A stretch of DNA of 64,000 nt from Treponema sp. J25. Lineage in GTDB: Bacteria; Spirochaetota; Spirochaetia; Treponematales; Breznakiellaceae. The DNA is taken from assembly GCF_004343725.1 (NCBI RefSeq), contig NZ_PTQW01000005.1:111689-175688 (forward strand). The letters run 5' to 3'. The notes under the pieces are model-generated. The model was not told where the DNA came from, did no database searches, and saw nothing but the letters and a program-made list of their open reading frames with translations. Of this stretch, positions 45,013 through 54,800 are shown piece by piece. Each line of letters opens with the position of its first letter. The first letter of the stretch is position 1. A program made the translations under genes and the position numbers.

Positions 45013-45909
45013 GTGGAAGTAAAATTAAAAGGACGATTTCATCGATATCTTAATAGAATTGGCTGGGCTTATGTAACCCCTGCCCTTGTGTTTTATGGGC
45101 TTTTCATGGTGTATCCGGTCTTTTATTCTCTTGTAATGGTTACCCAAAAATGGAGGGGCTTTAACCGTCAGTTTGTTGGTTTGGGGAATTTTGTCCGGAT
45201 GGCCCAGGATAGTATTTTCTGGAAAGCCTTGAGCCATAACTTTATTTTTATGGCTATCCAGATCCCTTTGATGATTTTTCTTGCCCTTATTCTTGCTACC
45301 TGGCTTAACACGGAAATCCGCCGGTTTCGGGGAGTCTTTCGTACAATTTTTTTCCTGCCCTGTGTTACCTCCCTCGTAGCCTATTCGGTCCTTTTTAGAA
45401 TATTGCTGCAAACAAATGGCCTTTTTAATAATCTCTTAAAAGATTTACATCTTATTTCTGAGCCCATTGGATGGCTTACCAATGGATTTTGGGCAAAGGT
45501 TACCATTATGATAGCTCTTACCTGGCGATGGACCGGATACAATATGGTGTTTTTTCTGGTGGGTATGCAGAATATTGATAATGAGATTTATGAAGCCGCA
45601 GAAGTTGATGGGGCAAGCCGGATTCGACAGTTTTTTAGTATTACCCTACCTCTTTTAACGCCGGTGATTCTTTTTTCAGCTGTGACATCAACAAATGGGA
45701 CCATGCAACTTTTTGATGAGCCTAATATTCTTACCTGGGGTGGGGGACCTTCTAATGAAACAATGACGGTAGCCTTATATATTTATAACCAGGCCTTTGT
45801 ATTAAACTCAGACCTTGGTTATGCGGCAACCCTTTCCTATGTAATGGTAATTATTGCAGCTCTTCTAGCATTTGTGCAATTAAGACTGTTGGGGGATAAA
45901 GAAAAATGA
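45013..45909 (+). CDS. Sugar ABC transporter permease (MalF-type)
   Basis: CUT1 membrane subunit, 298 residues, with GTG start after AAGGAGG. It opens YLNRIGWAYVTPALVFYGLFM with FYSLVMVTQKWRGF next. The EAA loop is IYEAAEVDGASRIRQFFSI. Its stop overlaps the MalG-type gene by 4 bp (ATGA). The codon use here is visibly more AT-rich than in the flanking ytf and cad regions. Confidence 0.93.
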   Translation: MEVKLKGRFHRYLNRIGWAYVTPALVFYGLFMVYPVFYSLVMVTQKWRGFNRQFVGLGNFVRMAQDSIFWKALSHNFIFMAIQIPLMIFLALILATWLNTEIRRFRGVFRTIFFLPCVTSLVAYSVLFRILLQTNGLFNNLLKDLHLISEPIGWLTNGFWAKVTIMIALTWRWTGYNMVFFLVGMQNIDNEIYEAAEVDGASRIRQFFSITLPLLTPVILFSAVTSTNGTMQLFDEPNILTWGGGPSNETMTVALYIYNQAFVLNSDLGYAATLSYVMVIIAALLAFVQLRLLGDKEK

Positions 45910-46721
45910 GGCGAACCCATACTATTTCGTATTTTATTATTCGTTTTATTCTTTTAATTGGGGCGTTTGTAAGTATTTTCCCTTTTATATGGATGATAAT
46001 TGGAACTACTCAAAACCCTAACGATGTGGTTCGAGGTGTGCTAAAACCGGGGGCAGAATTCCTTTCGAATTGGAATAAAGTAAATAGTAGTTATTCGGTT
46101 TTTACATTTTTTATGAATTCCTTTGTGATTGCTTTTACCACCGTAGCGGGAGGTCTTGTTATAAATGGTTTAGCAGCCTTTGGTTTTGAAAAATATCGTT
46201 CCAGAAAACGGGAAGCTTTTTTTAATATTCTCCTGGTATCGATGATCTTACCCCAGATGGCCATTGTTATTCCACTTTTTAGACAGATGGCTTTTTTCAA
46301 TCTATTAAATACTCGGATTGCTATTATTCTTCCTTCATTAGTTTCGGTTTTTATTATCTTTTTCCTTCGCCAGAATTTTAAGATGTTTCCTACTGAAATT
46401 ATGGAAGCTGCCCGTGTTGATGGTGCCGGTGAATTGAGTATTTTTCTTCGGATTGTAGTTCCTTCGATGAAAGCAACTTTTGCCTCTGCCAGTATCTACT
46501 TGTTTTTAGGTCAATGGAATTCTTACCTGTGGCCCCTAATGACTATTCTTTCGGATGCAAAGAAAACCCTTCCTATCGCTATGTCTTCCATGATGCGAGC
46601 TTATACTATTGAATATGGAGGGCTCATGATCCTTGTATGTATTTCTACTCTACCCATTTTAGTGTTGTTCTTAACGATGCAACGTCAATTTGTGGCTGGG
46701 CTCTTAGGTTCTATTAAATGA
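45906..46721 (+). CDS. Sugar ABC transporter permease (MalG-type)
   Basis: 271-residue CUT1 partner. It opens SYFIIRFILLIGAFVSIFPF; the EAA loop is IMEAARVDGAGELSIFLRIV; it ends QRQFVAGLLGSIK, as usual for MalG-type subunits. No ATPase is linked. 125 bp separate it from lacI, which has its own promoter-like element. Confidence 0.93.
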   Translation: MRRTHTISYFIIRFILLIGAFVSIFPFIWMIIGTTQNPNDVVRGVLKPGAEFLSNWNKVNSSYSVFTFFMNSFVIAFTTVAGGLVINGLAAFGFEKYRSRKREAFFNILLVSMILPQMAIVIPLFRQMAFFNLLNTRIAIILPSLVSVFIIFFLRQNFKMFPTEIMEAARVDGAGELSIFLRIVVPSMKATFASASIYLFLGQWNSYLWPLMTILSDAKKTLPIAMSSMMRAYTIEYGGLMILVCISTLPILVLFLTMQRQFVAGLLGSIK

Positions 46722-46780
46722 ACAGGGAACAAAGAAAATAGACTTTCAAGAGGGGGATGAGAATATTCAAAATCTCTCTT

Positions 46781-46812
46781 TTGACAAAAAATAGGTGGTC
46801 TCCTGGTATAGC
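46781..46812 (+). promoter_or_regulatory. Candidate lacI promoter (extended -10)
   Basis: TTGACA (46781-46786) and an extended -10 TGG-TATAGC (46804-46812). The 20-bp spacing is long, so the TG extension probably carries most of the strength. The operator palindrome of the operon is not repeated here. Confidence 0.45.
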
Positions 46813-46846
46813 AGGCAGGGTAAAAACATGGTAAAGTTTGTTTAAG

Positions 46847-47884
46847 ATGGTAACCCGAGAAGATGTGGCCCGACGGGCAGGGGTTTCTACTGCAACCGTA
46901 TCGAACGTATTGCGGGGAAGAAAATTTGTAAGTGCAGAGCTTTCCCGTCGGGTGTATGCTGCAATAGAGGAATTAGGCTACATACCCAATCGAGCTGCTC
47001 GGAGTCTCGCTTCTCGTCGGACTGACCATGTGGGTATCCTTGTGCCAAGTTTACAAAACCCCTATTATGGGGCCGTTGCAGAAGGGATGGAAACGGTTGC
47101 CCGGGAACATGGGTATATTGTCTCTCTTGTGATGGCAGAAGGTCCTTCAGATCAGTATATAACCCGGATTATTGAACGCCAAATGGATGGAGTTTTTCTC
47201 TCTGATTATAGTTTTGGTTTTACTCCTGGGCAGCTTCATCATATGTACGAGAGAGGTGTTCGTTTTGTTGTTGGAGGTGATTCGGCCCGTTCGGCGGCAA
47301 CCAGGGAAACTCTCCATGGCGCCCGGATTACCGTGGATTACCATGGGGCAATGCAGCATTTATTTGATATGCTGTATCGCTATGGACATCGGAGAGTTGC
47401 CTTTCTGAGTGGTAACGATCCTGCCATTCATGAGGCCCGGGCCGAAGAATTTGAATATTGGCGTGCCTATTACCGGATGGATCAGGATCCTACCCTGTTT
47501 ATCCCTGGGAATCCTCCTTATCGCACCCTGGTAGAGGATGGTTATCGGGATATGAAACAATTTCTGTCCCGCCATATTCCGTTTACAGCACTTATTGCTC
47601 TCAATGATCTTATGGCAATCGGGGCGCTACGGGCTATTCGGGAAGAAGGGTTGCGGGTACCAGAAGAGGTATCGGTGATAGGATGTGATAATATCTATCT
47701 GTCAGAAACAACGGTTCCTTCTCTAACAACTATTCACATCCCTAAATATGAAATTGGTATTAAAGCTATGGAAATTCTGATGAATATGATAGAAGAAAAT
47801 GAATATGAAGATGCGGTTTTGCAGGCACACCTCGTCATACGAGAAAGCTTAGGGCCTGCGGGGAAGGGGAATAACGGCTCTTAA
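46847..47884 (+). CDS. LacI-family transcriptional regulator
   Basis: A sugar-responsive repressor of about 345 residues. The helix-turn-helix and hinge at the N-terminus read TREDVARRAGVSTATVSNV and AAIEELGYIPNRAARSLASRR. The ligand-binding domain (about 60-335) has HVGILVPSLQNPYYGAVAEG, VAFLSGNDPAIHEARAEEF, ALNDLMAIGALRAIREEG and SVIGCDNIYLSE. ATG 46847 is preferred over the TTG at 46838. It is expected to bind GTTACGCGCGTAAC at 43483. Its last 44 coding bp are duplicated ahead of the operon. Confidence 0.95.
   Translation: MVTREDVARRAGVSTATVSNVLRGRKFVSAELSRRVYAAIEELGYIPNRAARSLASRRTDHVGILVPSLQNPYYGAVAEGMETVAREHGYIVSLVMAEGPSDQYITRIIERQMDGVFLSDYSFGFTPGQLHHMYERGVRFVVGGDSARSAATRETLHGARITVDYHGAMQHLFDMLYRYGHRRVAFLSGNDPAIHEARAEEFEYWRAYYRMDQDPTLFIPGNPPYRTLVEDGYRDMKQFLSRHIPFTALIALNDLMAIGALRAIREEGLRVPEEVSVIGCDNIYLSETTVPSLTTIHIPKYEIGIKAMEILMNMIEENEYEDAVLQAHLVIRESLGPAGKGNNGS
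47828..47871 (+). repeat. 44-bp direct repeat, right copy (within lacI)
   Basis: Identical to 43387-43430. With its partner it brackets the promoter, binding protein, permeases and regulator, 4,441 bp apart start to start, as expected for a cassette gained or rearranged by recombination at lacI 3' ends. Confidence 0.95.
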
Positions 47885-47942
47885 AAGATTCTCTCGAGAT
47901 TGTTTTTCTTTATGGTTTCTCTAACAGCGAAGAGAGAGGCCA

Positions 47943-47972
47943 TTGACGAAAGATGGTTCCTTATAGTAATAT
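47943..47972 (+). promoter_or_regulatory. Promoter of the arsR-cadA operon
   Basis: TTGACG (47943-47948), 18 bp, TAATAT (47967-47972). Transcription would start about at the left arm of the ArsR-type operator. Confidence 0.7.
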
Positions 47973-47978
47973 TTTTAT

Positions 47979-48006
47979 GAACATATGAACATTTGTTCAT
48001 ATGTTC
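47979..48006 (+). promoter_or_regulatory. ArsR/SmtB-family operator
   Basis: A 12-bp perfect inverted repeat, GAACATATGAAC (47979-47990) and GTTCATATGTTC (47995-48006), separated by ATTT. It contains the ATATGAACA...TTCATAT core known for metal-sensing ArsR-family repressors. It ends 12 bp before the regulator gene and lies at the expected transcription start. Confidence 0.9.
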
Positions 48007-48018
48007 AGGAGTTGATAG

Positions 48019-48393
48019 ATGCAGGACGAAACAGACTATTCCTGTTCCTGTTCAGAGGTAGATTCCACAACCCTTGAGAAAATTCGGTCTTCCCTGTGGA
48101 CGGTTCCCAAACTTTTGGGCCTTTCTGAGATTTTTAAGGTCCTCTCGGATCCGGGGCGGCTACGGATTCTCAATGCCCTGATGGTGCATCAGCAATTGTG
48201 TGTGTGTGACCTTGCGGCCCTGCTGGAGGTAAGTCAGTCTGCCATAAGTCACCAACTGGCCATTTTGCGACGAGCCCGGTTGGTTCGTCCCTACCGGGAA
48301 GGAAAGGTGGTGTATTACCAGCTTGATGATCAGCATGTGAATGCCCTCATCTCGGTGGCGCTGGAACATATCTCTGAGCAGGGGATTGTGTAG
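48019..48393 (+). CDS. cadC: CadC/SmtB-type metal-sensing repressor
   Basis: A 124-residue ArsR-family winged-helix repressor that releases DNA when Cd, Pb or Zn binds. Both metal sites of CadC are complete: alpha3N thiolates Cys9 and Cys11 (CSC) with Cys61 and Cys63 (LCVCDLA), and the alpha5 site Asp104, His106, His117 and Glu120, with the same spacing as in S. aureus CadC. The recognition helix lies in SQSAISHQLAILRRARLV. The operator is immediately upstream and the efflux ATPase gene starts 26 bp downstream. Regulatory logic is therefore clear; which metal is physiological is inferred. Confidence 0.95.
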   Translation: MQDETDYSCSCSEVDSTTLEKIRSSLWTVPKLLGLSEIFKVLSDPGRLRILNALMVHQQLCVCDLAALLEVSQSAISHQLAILRRARLVRPYREGKVVYYQLDDQHVNALISVALEHISEQGIV

Positions 48394-48419
48394 TTACTAC
48401 AGCGAAGGAGTGTAGTTTT

Positions 48420-50414
48420 ATGGATGATACCACCTGCGCCGTTTGCGCGGCCACTAGTCAAAAAGAATCCTCTGAAAGCGTGTGTTCGGATATTCAGGAA
48501 AAAGGGGCCCTCAAAAAACATGGCCCTTCCCGGGAGAAGATGCTCTCAAAAGAGCAGTATCAAGAGGCCCTGGTGTTGGTTCTCTGCTTCGTTATGGCCC
48601 TGCTTGGTATCCTGTTGCATGAAGGGGTGTGGCGGTTCCCTGGCAGTATGGTTTTCTCCTATGGGATTCTGGGACTTACGTATGGGATTGCGGCCTTTCC
48701 CGTTCTGCGGGGAGCCTGGAGAAATATTCGCCGGGGAAAGGTTTTTGACGAACTGTTCTTAATGTCCCTTGCCTCACTGGGGGCCATCTTGTTAGGTGCC
48801 TGGGAAGAGGCGGTAGGGGTGATGGTGTTTTATCGAATCGGAGAGTTCCTGCAGGAATACGCGGTGCTCCGTAGTCGGCGTTCTATCCGTTCTCTTATAG
48901 CATTGCGCCCTTCTACCGTACGGATACAAAAGGATGAGGCGTGGGTAGAAGTTCCCCCCGAAACGGTCCCTGCGGGAAGTCGTATCCTCTTACGGTCAGG
49001 GGAACGGCTTGCTCTGGACAGCCGGATCCTGGAAGGCCGGGGCACCTTTGATACTTCTGCTATCACAGGAGAATCCCTCCCGAAGGCCGCGGAACCAGGG
49101 GAGGAGGCTCTGGCGGGATATATTCTCAAAGAGGGGACCCTTATTCTTCGCAGTGAACGGGCCTACACTGATTCTACCCTTGCCCGAATTCTGCATCTGG
49201 TAGAAAAAGCCCAGGAGCGAAAGGCTCCGGTGGAACTTTTTGTAAGCCGCTTTGCCCGTTATTATACACCGGTGGTGGTGATTCTGGCCCTTCTGGTTGC
49301 CCTGGTACCTCCTTTTGTAGTGCCAGGGGCCTCGTTCTATACGTGGATGTATCGGGCCCTGGTGATGCTGGTTATCTCCTGTCCCTGTGCCTTTGTGCTC
49401 AGTGTCCCCCTTACCTATTTTGCTGGCCTTGGGGGAATGGCCCGCCGGGGGATCCTTTTGAAGGGGGCGGTGGTGCTGGATACCCTGGTCAAGCTGCGCA
49501 CGGTGGTGTTTGATAAGACCGGAACCCTCACCCGGGGAGAGTTTCAGGTTTCTAAACTCCAGGCTCAGGACCCCCATTCGGCGGAAGAACTCCTTACCTA
49601 TGCAGCGGTTGCGACGGTCCATTCGAATCACCCCCTTTCGCGGGCTATTCAACAACAGTGGGAACGCCGGGGGCTCCCTCTGCCGCAGCCTGATGAGGGA
49701 TCCTTCTATGAAATTCCGGGTCATGGAAGCGTGGTCTCTTTTAATGGAAAGGAAGTCCTCGCAGGGAACGATCGACTCCTTCATCTTAAGGAAATACCCC
49801 ATACCTGTCGCGAAGATGATGCTACCACCGTCCATGTGGCACTGGCGGGAGAACTGGTTGGTTCGGTGCACCTGGAGGATCAATTAAAGCAAGATGCTCC
49901 CCGGGTAGTTCGGGAACTGAAAAAGCGGGGAGTTCAGCATATTGCCCTTTTTACGGGGGATAGCGCCGTACCAGCCCAGCAGGCAGGTGCTGCCGCAGGG
50001 GTAGATGAGGTTCACCACAGCCTGCGACCTGAGGAAAAACTCGAACGGCTCGAACGCTTGATGGAAGACGGTGAGGGCGCCCCCGTAGCCTTTGTGGGGG
50101 ATGGGATAAATGATGGGCCTGTTCTCGCCCGTTCTGATGTGGGAATTGCCATGGGGAAGGGTGGATCGGATCTGGCTATCGAACAGGCGGAAGTGGTCCT
50201 TATGACCGATGATCTTTCCCGTATCCCCGAGGCAGTTGACCGGGCCCGGAAAACCCGTCGTATCGTGTGGCAAAATATCCTGTTTGCCCTGGGCGTAAAA
50301 CTCGCTGTTCTTACCCTGGGTGCCGTTGGACAGGCCACCATGTGGGAAGGGGTGCTCGCTGATGTGGGGGTGGCGCTCCTGGCGGTGCTTAATGCTCTCC
50401 GGGCATATCGCTAA
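48420..50414 (+). CDS. cadA: Zn/Cd/Pb-exporting P1B-type ATPase
   Basis: It exports soft divalent cations across the inner membrane. 664 residues: short Cys-containing tail (Cys6, Cys9, Cys22), eight predicted helices, actuator TGES (217-220), metal-site CPC (321-323), phosphorylated Asp365 in DKTGTLT, the P1B HP motif in SNHPLSRAIQ (about 403) and GDGINDGPVLARSDVG. The usual N-terminal ferredoxin-like GMTCxxC domain is missing and replaced by a roughly 40-residue tail with CAVC. The CPC motif together with CadC upstream favours Zn/Cd/Pb over copper. ATG 48420 follows GAAGGAG. Confidence 0.95.
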   Translation: MDDTTCAVCAATSQKESSESVCSDIQEKGALKKHGPSREKMLSKEQYQEALVLVLCFVMALLGILLHEGVWRFPGSMVFSYGILGLTYGIAAFPVLRGAWRNIRRGKVFDELFLMSLASLGAILLGAWEEAVGVMVFYRIGEFLQEYAVLRSRRSIRSLIALRPSTVRIQKDEAWVEVPPETVPAGSRILLRSGERLALDSRILEGRGTFDTSAITGESLPKAAEPGEEALAGYILKEGTLILRSERAYTDSTLARILHLVEKAQERKAPVELFVSRFARYYTPVVVILALLVALVPPFVVPGASFYTWMYRALVMLVISCPCAFVLSVPLTYFAGLGGMARRGILLKGAVVLDTLVKLRTVVFDKTGTLTRGEFQVSKLQAQDPHSAEELLTYAAVATVHSNHPLSRAIQQQWERRGLPLPQPDEGSFYEIPGHGSVVSFNGKEVLAGNDRLLHLKEIPHTCREDDATTVHVALAGELVGSVHLEDQLKQDAPRVVRELKKRGVQHIALFTGDSAVPAQQAGAAAGVDEVHHSLRPEEKLERLERLMEDGEGAPVAFVGDGINDGPVLARSDVGIAMGKGGSDLAIEQAEVVLMTDDLSRIPEAVDRARKTRRIVWQNILFALGVKLAVLTLGAVGQATMWEGVLADVGVALLAVLNALRAYR

Positions 50415-50495
50415 AGGTAAGATCACGAGGGCGGAACCCGTTCGCGGTTCTAACAATAGGAAGGTATATGAAAAAGAACTGGTGCCTTCTAATTG

Positions 50496-50515
50496 AAGAG
50501 CGCCAGCTCTTTTTT
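50496..50515. terminator. Terminator after cadA
   Basis: AAGAGC (50496-50501), loop GCCA, GCTCTT (50506-50511), then TTTT. It lies between cadA and the convergent GH105 gene. A second inverted repeat (GAACCCG/CGGTTC, about 50431-50447) lies upstream. Confidence 0.8.
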
Positions 50516-50523
50516 AGGAGATT

Positions 50524-51666
50524 TTACCCTTTCCTCTGGGCCCGGATAAGTTCGGCCCCTGCTAAGATAAAGGGCCCTAGTCCTTTAAAATCGTCTTCTA
50601 CCACGGGCTCGCTCATGTAGTACGCAAATGAGCCATCTCGATACGGATTACCACCAAGGCCCGCCACCTTACAGATTCCACCCAGATGGGTCTTGCCCTC
50701 TGTATCGGTTCGGAGATAGCGCTTCACTATCGCGGTATACGATTCTCTGGCAGATTGAATCAACGTCTCATCGGTGAGTATGTTTCTGTTCCATGCCTTT
50801 GCCATGGTATAACAGAACATAGAGGAACAGGATGTTTCCAAATAATTTCCTGTTCTTCCTCTCTGATCTAATATTTGGTACCACAGCTTTTCTTGAGGAT
50901 CCCTATACCGCAGAATCGTGGTAAGACAATCCTCTAAAATTGAACGGAGCCGTTGATATTCAGCCTGTTCTTCGGAAAAGAAGCCCAATACATCCACCAG
51001 GGCCATACAGTACCACCCCATGGCTCGTCCCCAGGCATGGGGGGATCTGCCCGTTCGAGGATCGGCCCAGAGTTGCAGGGCCCGCTCATCCCAGGCGTGC
51101 CGCAAGAGGCCTGTCTCAGGATCCAATGTTTTTTCTCGAATGTCCTGGAGATTTTTGGCTACTTCTCGCAGCAGTTCTTCTTCACCCTGAATCTGTGCCC
51201 ACCGTACCGCAAAGGGGCCGTACATATACAAACCATCTAGCCAGATCTGGTGGGGGTAAATCTTCTTATGCCAATAACCACCGAGTTCGGTCCGAGGATG
51301 ATCACGAAGCTGATTCCGCAGGATCTGACAGGCCTTTAGATACCGTTCGTCTTTATAGGTTTCGTACAGTTCCAGAACTATTTTCCCACTGTTTATTTGA
51401 TCAAGATTGAATTCGTCTTTTTTGTATCCCTTGATGCTTCCATCGTCTAAAATCAATGTGTCTACCTGACCCTTCACATAGTGAGTTATCTTTTCATGGT
51501 CAAGAAATGGTTGTTCCTTTGATACCTTTGCAAGTTCCCAGAGAGCACAGAGAATAAGACCCGATTCATAATTCCATGCTAATGAGCCAACAGGATGGGT
51601 ATTCATCACTGTAGTTGCAACGGCGGTATTCAAGGCCTCATAGGAAGCCGGGACTCCTTGTTCCAT
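50524..51666 (-). CDS. GH105 unsaturated rhamnogalacturonyl hydrolase (copy 3)
   Basis: 380 residues, no signal peptide. The two conserved acidic regions are DEFNLDQINSGK (about 84-95) and HQIWLDGLYMYGPF (about 143-156, presumed catalytic Asp). AWGRAMGWYCMALVDVL is the family's aromatic segment. It is clearly closer to copy 1 than to copy 2. ATG 51666 follows GAGGGG. It lies 207 bp downstream of the chimeric regulator on the same strand, which probably controls it. Role: release of unsaturated galacturonate from rhamnogalacturonan disaccharides, feeding the hexuronate operon next door. Confidence 0.88.
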   Translation of the reverse strand: MEQGVPASYEALNTAVATTVMNTHPVGSLAWNYESGLILCALWELAKVSKEQPFLDHEKITHYVKGQVDTLILDDGSIKGYKKDEFNLDQINSGKIVLELYETYKDERYLKACQILRNQLRDHPRTELGGYWHKKIYPHQIWLDGLYMYGPFAVRWAQIQGEEELLREVAKNLQDIREKTLDPETGLLRHAWDERALQLWADPRTGRSPHAWGRAMGWYCMALVDVLGFFSEEQAEYQRLRSILEDCLTTILRYRDPQEKLWYQILDQRGRTGNYLETSCSSMFCYTMAKAWNRNILTDETLIQSARESYTAIVKRYLRTDTEGKTHLGGICKVAGLGGNPYRDGSFAYYMSEPVVEDDFKGLGPFILAGAELIRAQRKG

Positions 51667-51873
51667 ACCTACACCCCTCTCATAAATTTAATTCCTACTA
51701 TACTGGCATCTTCTGACAATGTGCAGTTCCGAATTTGCATTAAACCGTCATATCTCCCTCTTATCTTTCTAATACTTATTATTTACGAACAGGAGAAATT
51801 CGCAGGAGCTCCTTTTATATTTTTTTGCTATAAGAAATCTTGTTTAAGAGAGAATAATTCCCATGAAAGCCCC

Positions 51874-54800
51874 TTAGAGTCCCTTTGGTTGCCCTTCTTT
51901 GCGCCGAAAAGAGAGGGGAGAACGGCCGGTGTATTTTTTGAATACCCGACAGAAATAGGCCTGGTCAGAAAATCCTACCATTTCTGCAATTTCGGAAATG
52001 GTGGCTGTTTTCTGGGTTAATAGTTTTTTGGCCATTGAAATCCGAAGGCGAATAAGGTATTCCCAGGGAGACATGCTGATTTCTTTTTTAAAAATCCGGC
52101 TTAAGTAGTCTTCACTGATGTGCACGTATTCTGCGAGTTTCCAGCGAAGGATATTTTCCTGGTAATGTTGATTCAGGTAGAGCAGAGCCCTTTTAACCAA
52201 AATACCCGTGTAGGGAGGTAAAAGACTCTTACCTTCCAAAAGTCGTTTTAAGAGGGACAGGAATTCCTGCTCCTGGTATATGCCGGCGTTAAGCAGAAGA
52301 CAATTCCCCTTTGCACCACTTTGTTCCACCAGGTTTTCCTCAATTTTTTGTTCACTGAGGATAACAAAAGGAGGAGTCCCCTCTCGAACACTGGGAAGTT
52401 CCAGTATTTCTTCATAATTAGAAGGCAGTTCGGAACACAAAATAAGGTGGACCTGTCGTATCTTTTTTAGCTTTGTAGCAAGTTCTTCCGGATCTTCTGC
52501 AATCTGGATATCTAAATAATTGAGGCGAGAAAGGGTTACAATGGTTTCCCGTTTCAATTCTCCGTAAAAACGATACAGAAGAATCACCTTCTCCTGGGGA
52601 AGGGAATTTTTCTCTGAAAGATACGAGAGGATCGATTCTCCTACGACGAGAGTACTATCTTCTCGAGGGAAAAGTGCTATTGGTATTGTTTGAAAGAGGG
52701 GATCCTTAAGAATAGTGTACAACAAAACCAGGTCTTCTGAAGAAAGTGGAGAAAGAAATATCACCAGCATCGATACTTCACTGTATACCTCTTTTTTGTC
52801 GAAAAGTTCCGAAAGATCAGTAAATTCTTTCTTCCTGGCAGGATCAATGAAAATAGAAGAGGGAAAGGTTCCTGTAGAGGTTCCTACTACAAGGATTGGT
52901 CCTGACCTATCTATGATCCCTCGTCCCTGGAGAGTAGGCAAAGGAAATTTTAAAAGCCATCCCTGATTTTCTTCTTCTTGAAAGTATTCTAACATTCCTT
53001 CGTGGGCTGCCACGATCCGTTGAGCCAGAAGAAGGGCTGTTTCCTGGTGGAGGGTCCCGTTTGCAGAAAGGAGCCCCTCATGATAGATCGTTAAAACAAG
53101 GTAGTTTCCTTCTATCTTCCACAAAATCCCCTTAAGAGGCCAGAGCCCTGCCAGGGTAGTAAGAATTTCTTCTATCCGCCGGGCATCTCCCATAAGGAGG
53201 GGAGGGGTGGTCGGAGGCTCTACCTGAAACAAGGGATACTGTTTTTTCATATCTTCTTGTACTTTTTTTAGAATAGCCCCCAGAGAAAATAACCGACTCT
53301 CTATACGCAGATCCCCTACTTCTGCCCGAGAAAGTTCCAGAATATCTTTTACCAGCCGGGCTTGATGATGGAGTTCTTCCTTTATAGAGCCTATCGTAGC
53401 TTGAAGGCCTTCGCTTCTTTTTTGCTTGCCTAACGTGTCAATCTCTGTGGTAATCCTTTCTAAGGGCTGAAGAAGTTCCTGGCTTACATGGGCAAGGAAA
53501 CGGCTTTTTATTTTTTCTGCCTGTTCTGCCGCTTTTTGGGCCTGTCTTAGGTTTTCGATAGCCCTGAGGCTCATAAGGCTGTTGGAGAGGGCACTTCGAA
53601 TTTCTTCGTAAACGGTACCAGTGGATACCCCCATACGGAGCACGGCCCATCCCAGAAATTGTCGCTGCGAAATAAGGGGCTCTATCAACCACATGCTTCC
53701 TGGATCGTGAGGAAACAGACTTGGCGGAAGGAACTTTCCCCCTTCACAGAGGAGGGGCACTACTAATTCAAGGGGGCCCTGGTTATCGAAACCTGCAATA
53801 CAGTGGCCTTCTCCCGTAGCGCTTGTTTCTATGACATATCCCTGTTTAATGCCTAAAGAGGGTAAATAGTGATGCAATACGCCCGATAATTCGGTTCTAT
53901 TCTGGACATTGATGAGATCCCGTTCAAGCTTTCGAATAATCGTCCATTGTTGTTCGTTGGTCCACTCATACACCTGGTGCATGCGGAGAATCCCTTCCGA
54001 AATAATCAGACGGGCCTTGTCGAGTATCACCCGAGAGTCCTCTTGTAATGATTCAGGGAAAGAACGCTGTACCCGTTGTATCAGGTAGGTAATAACCGTT
54101 TGCCAGGGAGCAATATCCCGCCCCTTTTGGATGTGTCGTTCTATAAGGCTTTCTAATAAATCGGGGAATCGATTAGTCTCCCCGAGACAGGCCTGTTTAA
54201 AGGCTTCCAGAAGGGGAATTATCCAGGCATCCTGCTCTTCCCGGTCAGTCCCCAGGATCTGGGCAATAATAGGGGTATCTATGGGGATAAATTCGGTTAA
54301 TTGCGGCGAATACCCTTCGTCACATTTACTACTCTGGACACAGAGCTGATCGTAGATATCAAGCTGAGGAATACACCCGCAGGAACGTCGAATAATAAGA
54401 GACCCCTGTAAATCCCTGCGGGGACTAATGGTTTGCCCGGTAAACAGGTGGAGTAGTTCCCGGAAGGCAATGATTGCTTGCTCTTCTACCGGAGAATCGA
54501 CGGTGGTAAAAGGAGGAAAGGCAATTTTACTTTCGATAGAGTTGTTAAAGCCCCCCACCAGAAGATCCTGGGGGATCCTAAAACCCCGGCGTTGTAAGAT
54601 TTCCACCGCCCGATACAATTGTAAATCGCTACAGGCAATGAGGGCCTCAAAGTCCTTCCCCGGCATAAGGTGCCGGCTATCCATGAGTTCCTGGATGCCC
54701 TGATCCCCTTCGTTCCATCCAAAGGGGGAGGAGATGCAGTTCTCTTCAAGGGGAAGCTGTTTTTTATGATGAAAGTCCCGAAACGCCCGTAGCCTATCCT

